A stretch of DNA of 64,000 nt. Origin: Thermochaetoides thermophila DSM 1495 (Eukaryota; Ascomycota; Sordariomycetes; Sordariales; Chaetomiaceae). The stretch is from positions 2,233,587 through 2,297,586 of the forward strand of contig NW_006383036.1 in assembly GCF_000221225.1 (NCBI RefSeq), in the 5' to 3' direction. The stretch's first letter is position 1. Each line of letters begins with the position of its first letter. Below the pieces are notes generated by a model. It ran no database searches, had not been told where the DNA came from, and saw only the letters and a program-made list of their open reading frames with translations. Shown here piece after piece: positions 48,206-59,748 of the stretch. A program made the position numbers and the translations under genes.

Positions 48206-49916
48206 TTAGACGGTCTTCTCTGGCGGCGTGGCAGGGGCACTGCCCTGAGGGGTAGGGGTGTTCTGACGCGTGCTCTCGAGAAGAGCCTGGTGACCCTCAA
48301 TTCCGTGCTGCGGAATGATGACAGCGCCGTCGGCCTTGGGCTCACGCTCAGCGGGGGTCCAGGCAAGGTAGTCACGGCGGACCTGGGAACAGCGATGTTA
48401 GTTTCTGTGATGCAAAACCAGGGAACCAGCAAGAAAATACATACCTCGACGTAGTCATAAGCGAACTCGCCATGCTGGTCGTCGTCCATACCGAGCAGCT
48501 CAGCCTCGGACGACGCACGCAGGTGGAGGCCGGGGATCATGTCGATGGCCTTAGCAATAAGGGCAGAGACGACAAAGGTGTAGGCGCAGCAGGCAACAAT
48601 GAAGGCAACCTGGATGTACAGCTGCTTCCAGTTGTGGTTGATCCAGCCGGCCTTGAGCTCCATGTTGACACCGTCGAGACCAATAATGTAATCGGCACCG
48701 AAGAGGGCATTGAAAATGAGACCGACAATACCACCAATAGCGTGCTCAGCGAACACATCGAGAGCGTCGTCAATCTTGATCATGAACTTGATCTTGGTAC
48801 CAAAGTTGCAAGCGACACCGGCGGTGATACCGAGGATAACGCTAGCCCAGGGGGTGATAACACCGGAGGCAGGAGTTGCAGCGACGAGACCCGAGATAGT
48901 GCCCGAGCACCAGCCGACGAGCGACCACTTCTTGGCAAGACGGTAGTCCAGAATGCACCAAGTAATGGCAGCGAACATTGCAGTGAGAGCGCTGTTCCAG
49001 CAAGCCATGGTAGCACGCAGGTTGGCACCGAAAGCAGAACCGCCGTTGAAGCCGAGCCAGCCGAAGAAGAGGAGGATGGTACCGAGGGTGATGAGCGAGA
49101 TGTTGTGCGGGCGGAAGTTGAGCATCATTTTCTCGTTGCGGCGACCCAGGACCCACGAGTAGGCCAGAGCCGACATACCGGAGCCAATCTCGACAGGACC
49201 ACCACCCGCATAGTCGAGAACGCCGTACTTGAAGGCCCAGCCGTTGGCACCCCAGGTCCAGCAGGCAAGTGGGCAGTAGACGAGAGTGGCCCAGATGAAG
49301 GTAAAGACCATGGCAGGAATGACACGACCACGCTCAGCAACAGCGCCAATCACGAGGGCAGCCGTCACACCCAGGAATTGCATCTACGGTTCCCAGTTAG
49401 CCGCCAGCTACTTCATCCTCCAATCGTTCAATATGGCTTACCTGGTAGAACGAATAGAGAAGCTCCGACACGAGAGGAGAACCGGGAGACTGATCGCCGA
49501 GGACGCCCTTGAGACCGAATTTGTCGAGGTTACCGATATAGCCGTTTGTTGCGGTCGGGCTGAGAGCAAGCGAATAACCCCAGAAGTACCATTGGAAGAC
49601 AATAACGCTGTAAGACATCATGACAACCCAGATGAGCGACAAAGCAGATTTTCTCCTGGCAAGACCGGAGTAGAGGAAAGCGATACCCGGCACCATGATC
49701 ATGACCATGGCGGCCGAGACAATGATGTAAGCCTGGTCGCCCTCATTGAACCCGATGTTCAGGTTGTCCTTGGCTGTGCGAGGGACAGCTTTGTCAGCAC
49801 GCTTGATTTCGAACTGCTGGTCGGCCGCGGTGATGGGCGATGCTGGAGCCGGGTCTTCGAAAGCGCTGGCGCGGCTTACCTGAGTGTTTCCCATCGTCTG
49901 AAATGACGTCGGCCAT
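48206..49916 (-). CDS. Ammonium transporter of the Mep/Amt family, 494 aa
   Basis: Exons 49880-49916, 49442-49773, 48445-49383 and 48206-48382; introns are 106, 58 and 62 nt. The spliced N-terminus is MADVISDDGKHS-AKDNLNIGF. The first intron has a GTAAGC donor, GCTGAC branch and GCACAG acceptor. About eleven helices follow: FLYSGLARRKSALSLIWVVM; ERGRVIPAMVFTFIWATLVY; RPHNISLITLGTILLFFGW; GGSAFGANLRATMACWNSAL. At the twin-His position the first residue is Glu188 (GGPVEIGSG) and the second His337 (FAEHAIGGIVG), the Glu/His pair typical of Mep1/Mep3-type transporters. The hydrophilic tail ends TPPEKTV. It imports ammonium at the plasma membrane. GATA-factor type sites lie upstream. An alternative ATG at 49894 opens a frame through the first intron. 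Confidence 0.95.
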
Positions 49917-49973
49917 CTTGACGGTCTGTTTGGAAGTTCAGGGATAGGTTGTCGAGTGGTATATATGCTTCGT

Positions 49974-49979
49974 CGATAA
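49974..49979 (+). promoter_or_regulatory. HGATAR site (CGATAA) upstream of the ammonium transporter
   Basis: Matches the AreA/NIT2 consensus about 60 bp upstream of the start codon. A second match (TTATCA, i.e. TGATAA on the other strand) is at 50314-50319. GATA activators control Mep genes in related fungi; single matches also occur by chance. Confidence 0.35.
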
Positions 49980-49996
49980 TGGCTTGTGCGGTTGCG

Positions 49997-50038
49997 TGTC
50001 TATGTGTGCGTGTCTATGTGTGCGTGCCTATGTGTGCG
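49997..50038. repeat. Three tandem copies of a 14-bp unit
   Basis: TGTCTATGTGTGCG is repeated three times; the third copy has one T to C change. It lies in the 5' region of the ammonium transporter gene. Microsatellite-like and GT-rich. Confidence 0.85.
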
Positions 50039-51486
50039 TGTGTGGTCGGCGAAGTCGGAGTCAAAAGTCGAATTAGTATGTTCTAAGTCAATTGACGCGG
50101 AGGTCGATCCCAAATCTATGGAGAGGAGACGTCGGAGTTGTCTCCAGCCGTCAATGGGCAAAAGGATGAACTCCAGGCGAGGATTGGAGGTGTTGTGGAA
50201 GTGACGGAGAGAAGCATGGCAGCTGGTGGTGGGACAGCGCATGGGTATATAAAAGAAAGTAAAAGGATTGTACGGCAAGGCCGTCAGGTCGAGTGAAACG
50301 CCCCAGAACTTCCTTATCAGCGATGGGGCAAGAAAAAGTGGGGAGCCCGGTTCACATTCAGGTGGTTCTCGGGAGACACGAGGGGTGGAAGGAATCGCCC
50401 GCGACAACACACTTTGCGGCATGGCGCCCTGGAGCACTGGTGCCTGTCGAGCATGGAACCATCGATGAATGGAGCGAGCCTGTCGAGAACTCGGAGCCCT
50501 GCCCCAGCGCGGGAGGAGTCCCGTTTGATGGGTCCAGTCTGAACGGACGGGGTACGTACCACTTACAGGGGTAAACAAGGTGCCCTTCCTGCCTGAACAG
50601 GTTGTTCAGGGAGAAGTGCGCCTCTGAAACCGCAGCTGGGCAGTGTTCTATGGTTTGTTGTAAGCAATCATTTCGCTGCTTTTTTTCAACTCATTACACA
50701 TTCGCATACGCACATACACACACATATCCACACATGCGACACACAGAACGGGTACGTCCCTTTTTGGGCGCGCAGTTCGTTCCTGGCCCTCCCGCACTCG
50801 GGTCATCCCAGGAACCTTTGGCTGACTCTCACCGGTGGCGGCAGGTTGAGCGTGGAGGCGACCCCCGCCTTGGGGGTGGCCAAATCTGAGATGATCCAGG
50901 TTCTGGCATTCCTGGGGACCACGAACTTCACCCTCCATACTCAGTTTGGCAACGTTGTGGTGTGGCTCGCCCGCGCTGCATCTCAACACCTCATGCAAGA
51001 CGATGCAGCAATATGCCCAGACGTTGCATGCCCTGACATTCCAGACCCGGATTCCACTGTCCCAGAGCGTTGGGTGAGCCCTTCGCTCATCGAACGTGTG
51101 AAGATGGAGCCAGCGGGGTTATATTCTGGCCCCAAGGCAAGGGCTAACGAAGCCAATCAAGCTCGAAACACCTCGCCACGAGAGATGTAATCTCCACTGC
51201 TTCTGCTTCAGCTCAATCTTGAGATCAGACCTTACGTCTGGCGACTGATCCTTGATAACCGCCAAATCTCGTCTGAGTTGTTGTCAAACACCTGACTTGC
51301 GCCACCATGCCATATCGGCCCTCGGGGCAATGTGTAAAATCGAGGACAGCTCGATCCGGATCGGCAGTCTCTGGCCCTGGGTGGGGGTCGTGGGTTGGTC
51401 AAGCTGATCACTGATCAGTAGGAGGATGATCTGGACATCTAACACTCGCCGGCGCGTTGACAGCCTGCATACAAACGTTTTGGGCG

Positions 51487-51516
51487 TTTTTTTTTTAATT
51501 TTTTTTATTTTTTTTT
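51487..51516. repeat. T-rich low-complexity tract
   Basis: Thirty bases, nearly all T, interrupted by a few A. Confidence 0.8.
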
Positions 51517-54500
51517 GCCGCGACAGCCACTTGTCTATCAAGACGTTGCTTGCTAGACAGTTGGCTGCGGGACTCTAGTCTAGCGCAGCTCGCAGTTAGT
51601 TCTATGAGCTTGGAAGTGTGTTGGCAGAGGCAACCTTGCAGACGGTGAACCTTAGCTACCTGCGTCTGTCTTGTCCATAAGTGGTCGATTTTGTTGCAAG
51701 AGCTCGCCGTCGGGCCCAGACAGAACAAAACCACCGACTGCGATCTCGGGGTCCAAAACAGAAGATGTGGCACCCTTGTATGGTAGCAGGCAGCGTTCAT
51801 GATGTGCTACGAACCCAGTGTTACTCCGTCAGTCAGCAGTTCACCCCAAACTCGACGTTGATGAGGAAGCGCGGGATACACAGGTACGTACTCTCCCATG
51901 TCCCCGGTTGCATGGCCAATGGCATTTTGGAGATCGGGTTTTGTTTCCTGCTGCAGGGCTGGGCTGTCGCTCGCCTTGTTCTTGGCACACGAGCGACTAG
52001 CCGAAAGAAAGATGCGTAATCATCAGATCAGGCAGGTCAACGCGGCCGGAATTTTTTCATCACCGCAGCTCTTTGTGGCATCTCACTGTCTCGCTGCTCT
52101 CCAGACACCGTGGAAGTATTGAAGAGACTGTCATTACCACGATACAATTTGTCTCTATCCAAACTGTTGTCTCCCAGCGCGAATTGACATTGCTATGGAC
52201 GTCATCGGTATGTCTTGATGTTGGATACGGCGATCGCGTTTCCCCAGGGCGCGCAGCTGGAACGGGGAAACCAAGCGAGCGGCGAGCGGCAGGCCGAGAC
52301 GGGAAGCGTGGGTCCCTTGAGTTTTCATTACGAAATGGCTTCTCAAGAGCCGCAGCCTCAGGAACACTTCCATCCATAACGTTGGGGTCGCGATCGGCCA
52401 ATTAGCAAACAGGATCTTTCTTATCTCGGACCCACCGGATTTAGTGGGTTCCTAGCAAGGTCACCCTTGCACGTTTACTGAGATAGAGATAACAGACTCT
52501 GTGATACTCGCGAATATTTGAATCACGGCACTGACTTAAAGTTTTGCAATGAATAGCTTTGTGTAAGACGCCAAATTAAGTCAACCAGGCCGCTGTCGTA
52601 TGTTGCAACGCCCGAGCCATAGGAAATGAGAACACGCCACCCTGAGAGCGAACTTCATCCCTCAGCCAACGGTTGTCCACGCCAAGAACGTCCTCCACGT
52701 GACTACGGTGTACGCATGACGATGACGTCCACGCCGTCCACCCTCGTGAAAAAATCCTCCCACGCGCGGGCCCACGGTCCCCGACCCTGGGGCTGTGTCG
52801 CGCGGAGATGTGCAGCACCCATGGCAACCCGTGTACCAGGTTCCTGGCCGCGACGAGTTGGAGAAAAAGAGCCAAGGTACTGCGCGCGGTTTAAACGTCG
52901 CCCTTTGTGTCGGTTTGCCGTTTCGGGCTCATAAATGCCTAGACATTGGCTGCCCGAGGGAAATTCTGTGGAGAAGCTGCTGAGGCAGCGCGGCACTTTC
53001 TTCCCCACACCATGGAACATGCCAAAAAAATTGCAAACAGATACCAACCTTATCTGGACCCGCAGCCAATGAGAGTCGACGGCCGCGACGACGACTCGCC
53101 AAGTGCCAAAAGTTTGCTCGCTTCGCTGTTAATCCTGCTCCACGGCCGGACTATACTCAAGCCTGCTGGCCGTTAATCATGACGTCTTTGCGCTTGTCGA
53201 CTGTTTCTTCTGACTCTAGATTCGGATCAAGGGAACAATGATATTGTGCGAGATGGCAGATGAGGAAAACCGTGATCAACCAATATGGTTTTGGGCGCAT
53301 TCCATCAAATGCTGGGTGCTGCGCGCCTATAACCCTAACCCTGACGCCAACGGTTCCCAGCCCTACAGTCTACACTCACACCCGATGCCGACGACGCTCT
53401 CCACACCAGCAGATACGGTTCCTCCCGATCCGCCCCCCACCGACAAGCCTTCATCCGGCAGTCTCGGCTGTCCGGCTGCCGAAAACGGACGGCACGTCCG
53501 CACGCCGGATCGGAGCAGGGGACCACCGGTTTCAGACGCGTCGACGCGACCGACTCGGTGCGCAGCACGACCACCGCCAGATGAAAATTCGAGTCGTAGA
53601 AGTGTTGGGAGCGTTAGCGTCATCCAGCGCGCAGTTGTGCATTTTGGGAACTTGGGGTTGTCCACCATTTATGGAGAACTTTTCCAGAGAATTTCGGGGC
53701 CCTCCAATAAGACCTCGCAACTGCGAGGAACGACGGCCTTGAAGATGACGACATTTTGATGCCCAAGTTCAGCATGCCTTAATTTCTGGAGCCGTAGTTT
53801 ACAAGTTTCCCACTTCCTGATTGTCTTGATAGTGGCTAGTTAAGCTCGAGATGGCCGATTTGGAAGCAAGAGAATATCCTCTGGGCGGGCTCTGTGCCTC
53901 TTGCTCGCTCCTTGGTAAAATCGCCATCTTGACGTCCTGATACGCACACACTCTGCCAAGTCAAGATTAACACCAACCTCCGGTTCCGTAACAAGGAAAT
54001 TCAAGGACTGTACACTACATCATATTCCTCCCGGCACTCTCCCGGACCCAAAACAGAACGCCGAGGCAGCCAGCAGGCCCCCCGCGGGCATGTTCATCAC
54101 CGACCGCATTGGGCCTCCCAAAACGGCGACGTCGACCGATGATTATCTCCAAAAAAAAGAGCTGCATAAACTCGCTCATTCTGGATCCTAAAGATGAGCA
54201 GAGCCAAGAGCCGCCGTCTGCTCGAGCTGAATGAAACTATGCTCATCAGCCTCACCGACACTAGATACGAACACCGACCCAACCAGCTTGGCAAGCGTAG
54301 CGTAGTCCGAATTTTTTTATTTTCCCTCTCGAAACCATCTCTATTATTATTAAGGTTTCGTTGCTCTGGCGTCATCTTCACGGGGATGGAGGGACGGATC
54401 GCGGCCCATCAGACGATGACGTTGGATAACTACTCGTTTTTTGTACCCACTGAAGCAATGAAGTGGGATCGGGGCCCGGAGACTCCAGAGTTACCCCCTG

Positions 54501-55334
54501 GGTCGAGGTAGGTAGGATCGGTACCTGCATGAAACATGCATCACTTGCGGCACGCCGTCACTGATAAGTACGGATTCTGGATACGTGTGATGTCTGCCAA
54601 GCTCCATTTCGCTCCGGCGCGTGTCCTCCACTTCCCGTCGGTTTTAAATTCTAACGGCCAGCCTGAAAGAGGCCCTTTCTCTTAGCCTATCTGGTGGATG
54701 AGGCGGCCGCAGTGAGATAGAGAGAGAGTAAGAGACCCATCGAGAAACATCCGTATGTGAGATCGGAGGGTCTGTCTCTTATCTCGCATCGGGCGATCGC
54801 GTGACAGCCATGTGTGTAACGCCAGCCAAGACAGACAACATCGCGCCTTACATGCCATAAACTACACCAGAGACTGGGACGTTGGTGAAGTTGGTGATAA
54901 GACTAGTCAGATGAGTGCTGAACAGTCGTACATTTCAAATGGCTGGTAAATAGCCGAGGAAACTACCTACGAGTATGTAAATCTCTGTAAAGGGGTATCT
55001 CCCGACATACGTACCTAGATGGAGTAGACCATTCTTCTGCTTAATTCATCATAAACCCGACGCCTCGGCAAGTGACTCTAGCTGAAAGTAGCAGAGGAAA
55101 CCAAAGAGCAGCTGAGAATTTTAGAAGCAAAAAGGGGTGAAAGGGGGACGAAACAACGCCAACGCCCATGCTATGCCATCCTGTCCCAACCATTGCCGTC
55201 CCTGTCATTCGTATGTCCGTTCATCATCCATCATGCTCATTACCATTACCCACACCCGTGACCTTGCCAAATCCCGAACACTTAAGCACAAGTGAACAAA
55301 TGCAGCCAGTACAAAAAAAACAGCCTAACAATTC

Positions 55335-57876
55335 TCAGAAGATCATTAGCTCATCTTCGCCTCCAGGCCTGCTCCTCGCAAGCTCATACATCAACAAGGT
55401 ATGATCTTTATAATGTAAGATCAACCTCCAAAGAGCAGGCCAACTCTGCCCGGCTCTGGCACCTGCTGAAGGCGCCAACCTCATCCCCGGGGCCCGCATA
55501 TGCGGCACGGGTGAACACGCCACGCCGATGAGAGAGCACAACGGCCTGAGCATCCTCTCTTCCTCTTCCCTGCGAGGCAGGACACGGTCAACGCGGAAAG
55601 CGCGGCGCACAGGGACCTCGTGGATGTGCTTCTGCGAGCTTGTCGGGGTGAGCAGAGCCACGCGCCCTGTGGGCGAGCCAGCGATAACGAGATTCAATTC
55701 AGGAACACGCAGCAACATGCTGACGCGTTCAGTGTAATGCGAACTAAAATCGTAAGGGAATGAAGGAAGATAATTTGTGTTTGAGAGCTTCAGGGGTGGT
55801 TGATGCGGAAGAAGATGTCGGAAGTCGACCGTTGACATGGTTTTCTTGAGCGGGCGGAGACGAATGTCAGTTGGATTGCCAATCAAAAGATGAAAGTTCT
55901 TGGTTAAGTGTGGCGAAAGTTCTGCATCGGCAAATGCAATCGGCCGGACGGCCCTCCTTCGCTTCACAAGCCCATTGGTGCTGAAGCTAGTCCAATCCTC
56001 TTCCGTTTCTAAGGTGGTGATCTCACCGGATAGTGGGACGATAACGCGCGCAAGCCGAGAATCATCCAGCTTCTCCAGGCTTTCTTCAGGGAGCGATTCA
56101 TCGGGAGATAGACTGCTAGAGACTGGGAATTCCGACACGGCTCCACATTCAGAAGCTAGCTCGTCATCTGTCTGTACCATCGTGTCTTCATCCTCATCAA
56201 CATGCTCATAGCCAAAAGAGTCATCGGTGTCTGACAATTCATCAGCATCTGAGTGATCTGAAATCTCACCCTCACCTCCGTGATGTAGTTTGGAGGCGTC
56301 ATCGTGAAGTTGTATGAAATTGGTATGAGGAGGACCTGGACGGTCACGAAGAAGTCGCCGAACGTCACTGGACAACTCTTGATGTACCACAACCCACAAG
56401 TAATGTCCAGGCCTCCTTTGGCATCAGGTATATCGTCGGGAGGCGGCCTCAAGGCTACCTCCTTCGCGGGGAGCCCCAGGCATTCACGGATATTGTCTGT
56501 CGGTCGGAAAGCGCTGTCTGGGAGCACCATAATGCCCCAACCTTCGGCACGGCGCCTGGAAAGAACCACGCCATTAGCGACTGCTTGAGTCAGTCCTCCT
56601 GGGTAGGGCCAGAAAGAGTACCATGTATTTTCTGCATGGAGGTACGGTGCGTCCATCTGGTTACGCAGCATGATTGGCTGGGCACCGATCGTCCAGATAT
56701 CCAACAACCAGACATTTGCCCAAATGTCGATGGCAACAACTTTTTCCGCTTCACCATGCTCGTCGTCCAAGAAGGAAATATTGGGGATGTTGTGGCCTTT
56801 GCTAGACAAATTCATCACAATCCTCCAGGTCCTGTTCCGCGATCTGAGATCACTCTGCAGTTCCTGGTTTTTTTGATCTGTACTTGCGCTTGGCCTCTGA
56901 GAAATGGAATCATTCACAGCGCCGTTGCGTCTGAGGGCGAACGCGAAGACAGTCACTTCGTACTGATTCGAGCTGACAGCAATTAAGCGGGACTGCTTGT
57001 GAATTGCTATGCCCCATGCGGTTGACTGTACGTTGTCATGGAAGAAGGGCTTCGGTACAGGAATGGAGCGACGCCGAGCCTTTGTTGGACTGCGGTTTTT
57101 TGCCTCGTTCGCTTCGATGTAGGAGACTATGGTTTCAGAGTAGTAAGCAACCACATCTCCATCATCATAGGCAGCCAGTACAATTTCAAGGTTGCCAAGA
57201 TCGCCCACAATCAGATGGTTGATTTGGTGGGGACGGTTGCTGAAGACGGACTGTCGACACAAACTGGCAAATTGAGAGGCTGATGGGGAGAGAATTGCTG
57301 AAGGAGATGAAGGCAGAATCTGCGGCCCTCGCCGGGGCTGGTACACATAAATGCAGGACCCATAGGCGACAAAGTAAAGCTGTGGCAGCAGTTAGCTACC
57401 ATTCGACTCGGTAGTTTAAATCTTGACGTACGTTGAAGTGCTGCGAAAGCGCCGTCAGGTTGTTCCTGGCCGACGCGATGCGCGGGAAGTTTCCGTTCGG
57501 GGAATTCGAGGAATTATCCGACGCGTCACCAGCAGACGAGTCGAATGACTCCTCTTCATAGCTGTAGTCGTCGTCAAACAAACCCTCGTCTGTATCTTCG
57601 TCTGTCTCTGAGTTGAACTCTTGGAAGTCCAAGTCCGCCCAGTCATCGGTGTCGAAGCCTTGCATGAGCCAACTGCGAATACCGGGCCTCACCTTAGGAC
57701 CGAACTGGGGGAACAAAGGTATCAATCAGCAAATCGATCGCGGGAAGATACATGAGCATGAAAATCAACAACATAGAAAAACAACTTACCCGGTCCTCTG
57801 CAGTCTGCACGTAGCAGTTAGGGCCTACGTAGACTTCGGGGTAGACTTCCTGGGTATCTGCACTGTCCGATGCCAT
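55335..57876 (-). CDS. CRT10-like protein with an apparent frameshift
   Basis: Exon 1 is 57790-57876 (MASDSADTQEVYPEVYVGPN). Exon 2 is 57432-57704, with FGPKVRPGIRSWLMQGFDTD and a long acidic run. Exon 3 starts at 57379. The exon 3 start matches the CRT10 pattern: LYFVAYGSCIYVYQPRRGP; HQINHLIVGDLGNLEIVLAA; YDDGDVVAYYSE; STAWGIAIHKQSRLIAVSSN. Near 56395-56440 the frame changes: IRECLGLPAKEVALRPPPDD is in one frame, WVVVHQELSSDVRRLLRDRP in another, and the latter continues to 55335 with YTERVSMLLRVPELNLVIAG and GRVALLTPTSSQ. No splice pair fits the phase change. In budding yeast CRT10 is a regulator of ribonucleotide reductase genes; the folded part is a WD-like propeller. Either a sequencing error, a missed intron or a real mutation. 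Confidence 0.8.
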
Positions 57877-58467
57877 TATGGTCGCGCTACGCTCCGTTGC
57901 CCGCTGCGAAGTATTCTCTATCTCCACAGATCATATCTTGGCGTAATGAATGAAAGCGTGGGTTGCTTGCTGGAGAATGCGCGCGCAGTTAAATATACCG
58001 GGTGCAGGTAGACGCGCGAAAGTTGGAGGCTTGCGGGAGCTTGCGAAATGATCAGTCGGTTGTGGGAGTTGAAGGAGGGGACCATCCGATAAGATAGCCA
58101 CACGGAGGCTCTTATCGATAAGGATGCAAGATCAAAATAACGACGTCATCGTGGGGTCAGCACAACGACAGCTTCGTCAAAGTCAGGTAAGCATGCAATT
58201 GGTCCATGACAAATCGACAACATGAGCAGCAAAATGACAAAATTCAAGTTTTATCTCGCTAAGTGGTAACATAGCCAACAATTAATGCATTCTAACTGAT
58301 GTGACAGTCAAGCAACAGATCCGTGGTTAACATGGAGTTACAGTGCTACCGACTGCTCAACATTATAGCTGCCCAAGGGTTTTATCACGGGCCAACTCAA
58401 CTGAATCTGCAACCAGACCACGGGGTGTCCAAAAAAAGTACACTGGTTAGTGAGGCCTCTCAGCTGT
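57877..58467. other. Intergenic, no gene seen
   Basis: Promoter of the CRT10-like gene and 3' flank of the GH5 gene; AT-richer than its surroundings. Confidence 0.55.
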
Positions 58468-59748
58468 TCAACTTCGGTCGCCCATTATCTCCGTAAGATC
58501 TTTCAACCGGTAGTCCAGCACCGGGGTCATCCAGTCATCCTCCACCAGCGAATACATCTCCCTCTCATCCTTCTTCCGGTTCACCTTTCGTGGATTCAAT
58601 GCCCAATACCCAAAATCTGCATCTACTTCCTTTAGAAAGCGCACCAAGTTTGCCCAGTAGTTCGCATCCCCCTTATTAGGATGATCTGGCGCTCCAAACT
58701 CCCCTACCCACACGGGCGCAACGTCGCCCTCCAGCAGATAAGCCCAATTCTTCCGCATGGATCGCGCAAACGACTCGTAGGAGCGCCGAGAATAAGAGCC
58801 CTCAATACTGCCCCATCCGCTCCACGAGTACACATGCGCCTCGTACACCACGCGGTTGGGCACAGCCAGCATGATGGGGCGTTTAGCCACTCCGGAGAGG
58901 TCATTGTTAGACTCAGTGCCGCCGACGATGATCAACCAGTTGGGGTTGAGCTTGAGCAGTGCGTTTCCGGCCTTTTCTGCTGCTGCTGCCCACTTTTTCC
59001 AGGGCATGGTGCCCCAGAGCCCGCGGACCTCGTTGCGAAGGTCGGCTCCGATAACCAGAGAATTGTTGACAACGCGGCTCATCACTGTCTTCCAGTGTTG
59101 GATCCATTCCTCTTCTGTCTGTCTGACCCGACAGATTGACTTCGGCAGGTAATCATTCGCCCAGCCAGTATCGCACAAGTCTAAACCACAACACCACGTC
59201 GCCCGCGTGATATGGTTATTGACAATCACGGCAATTCCCTGCACGGTTAGAGCCTCAGCCACGGCAATAAATACATCCAGCGCCCTGGCACCCAGCAGGT
59301 CTGGGTTCGCAGCAACAGTCTTGTTTTCAACGACCGGATTTTCGATGACCATCTCATCGCTGTACGGTAAGCGCACCGAATTGAATCCCATGCGCCGAAT
59401 CGCGAGCGCAATCTCGTCGCGGTGCCGAGTGTCCAGCCCGCCAGGTACGAACAGTTCGTCGGAGCCTCCATACCAGTTGATGCTGGCCAACTTGAAGCGG
59501 CGGCCTGTTTGGTCGACGATGTAGCGCCCCTTTGTGCGTAGTGGCAGCTGGTAGGGCGGGGAGGTCGAGTCCGGGAAGGACTCGGTGATAGGCTGGGGCA
59601 GGGATTTTCGCTGGCTGAAGAGGAGGGCTGCTCGGTCGGGTACCCAGCGAACGGAGAGTACTGCTTCGACGCGATATATGTGGAGGAAGAGGACACTTGC
59701 GACTGCGAGCAGGGCTAGGAGCAGCCACCGCTTAACTCGGTTTCTCAT
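58468..59748 (-). CDS. Glycoside hydrolase family 5 protein with N-terminal membrane anchor, 426 aa
   Basis: Single exon. The first true ATG is 59748; upstream in-frame codons start only with GTG. Residues about 7-25 (WLLLALLAVASVLFLHIY) form an uncleaved-looking signal anchor after a basic RNRVKR. The catalytic (beta/alpha)8 domain shows INWYGGSDELFVPGGLD near its start and RRMGFNSVRLPYSDEM. The likely acid/base is Glu240 (GADLRNEVRGLWG), with YEAHVYSWSGWG before the likely nucleophile Glu350 (APVWVGEFGAPDH) and FGYWALNPRK. No carbohydrate-binding module is seen. It probably acts on beta-linked glycans or glycolipids outside the cell or in the secretory lumen. The exact substrate is not readable. 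Confidence 0.9.
   Translation of the reverse strand: MRNRVKRWLLLALLAVASVLFLHIYRVEAVLSVRWVPDRAALLFSQRKSLPQPITESFPDSTSPPYQLPLRTKGRYIVDQTGRRFKLASINWYGGSDELFVPGGLDTRHRDEIALAIRRMGFNSVRLPYSDEMVIENPVVENKTVAANPDLLGARALDVFIAVAEALTVQGIAVIVNNHITRATWCCGLDLCDTGWANDYLPKSICRVRQTEEEWIQHWKTVMSRVVNNSLVIGADLRNEVRGLWGTMPWKKWAAAAEKAGNALLKLNPNWLIIVGGTESNNDLSGVAKRPIMLAVPNRVVYEAHVYSWSGWGSIEGSYSRRSYESFARSMRKNWAYLLEGDVAPVWVGEFGAPDHPNKGDANYWANLVRFLKEVDADFGYWALNPRKVNRKKDEREMYSLVEDDWMTPVLDYRLKDLTEIMGDRS

Larger units (their letters stand above)
49917..55334. other. 5.4-kb stretch without a convincing gene
   Basis: The left end is the ammonium transporter promoter. It also holds a CA-rich tract (about 50700-50747), a long T-rich tract (51487-51516) and a telomere-like (TAACCC) pair at 53330-53343. 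The largest open frame, 53238-53759 on the + strand, is Pro/Arg-rich and overlapped by a second frame of similar length, so it is probably not coding. Confidence 0.5.

Noticed and set aside
48472..49512. 346-codon open frame on the + strand
   Set aside because: Exact antisense shadow of the ammonium transporter exon; acidic, repetitive composition arises from the codon bias of the real gene.
53238..53759. 173-codon frame on the + strand
   Set aside because: Pro/Arg/Thr-rich, overlapped by a 160-codon frame on the same strand and by antisense frames; no motif, no splice support.
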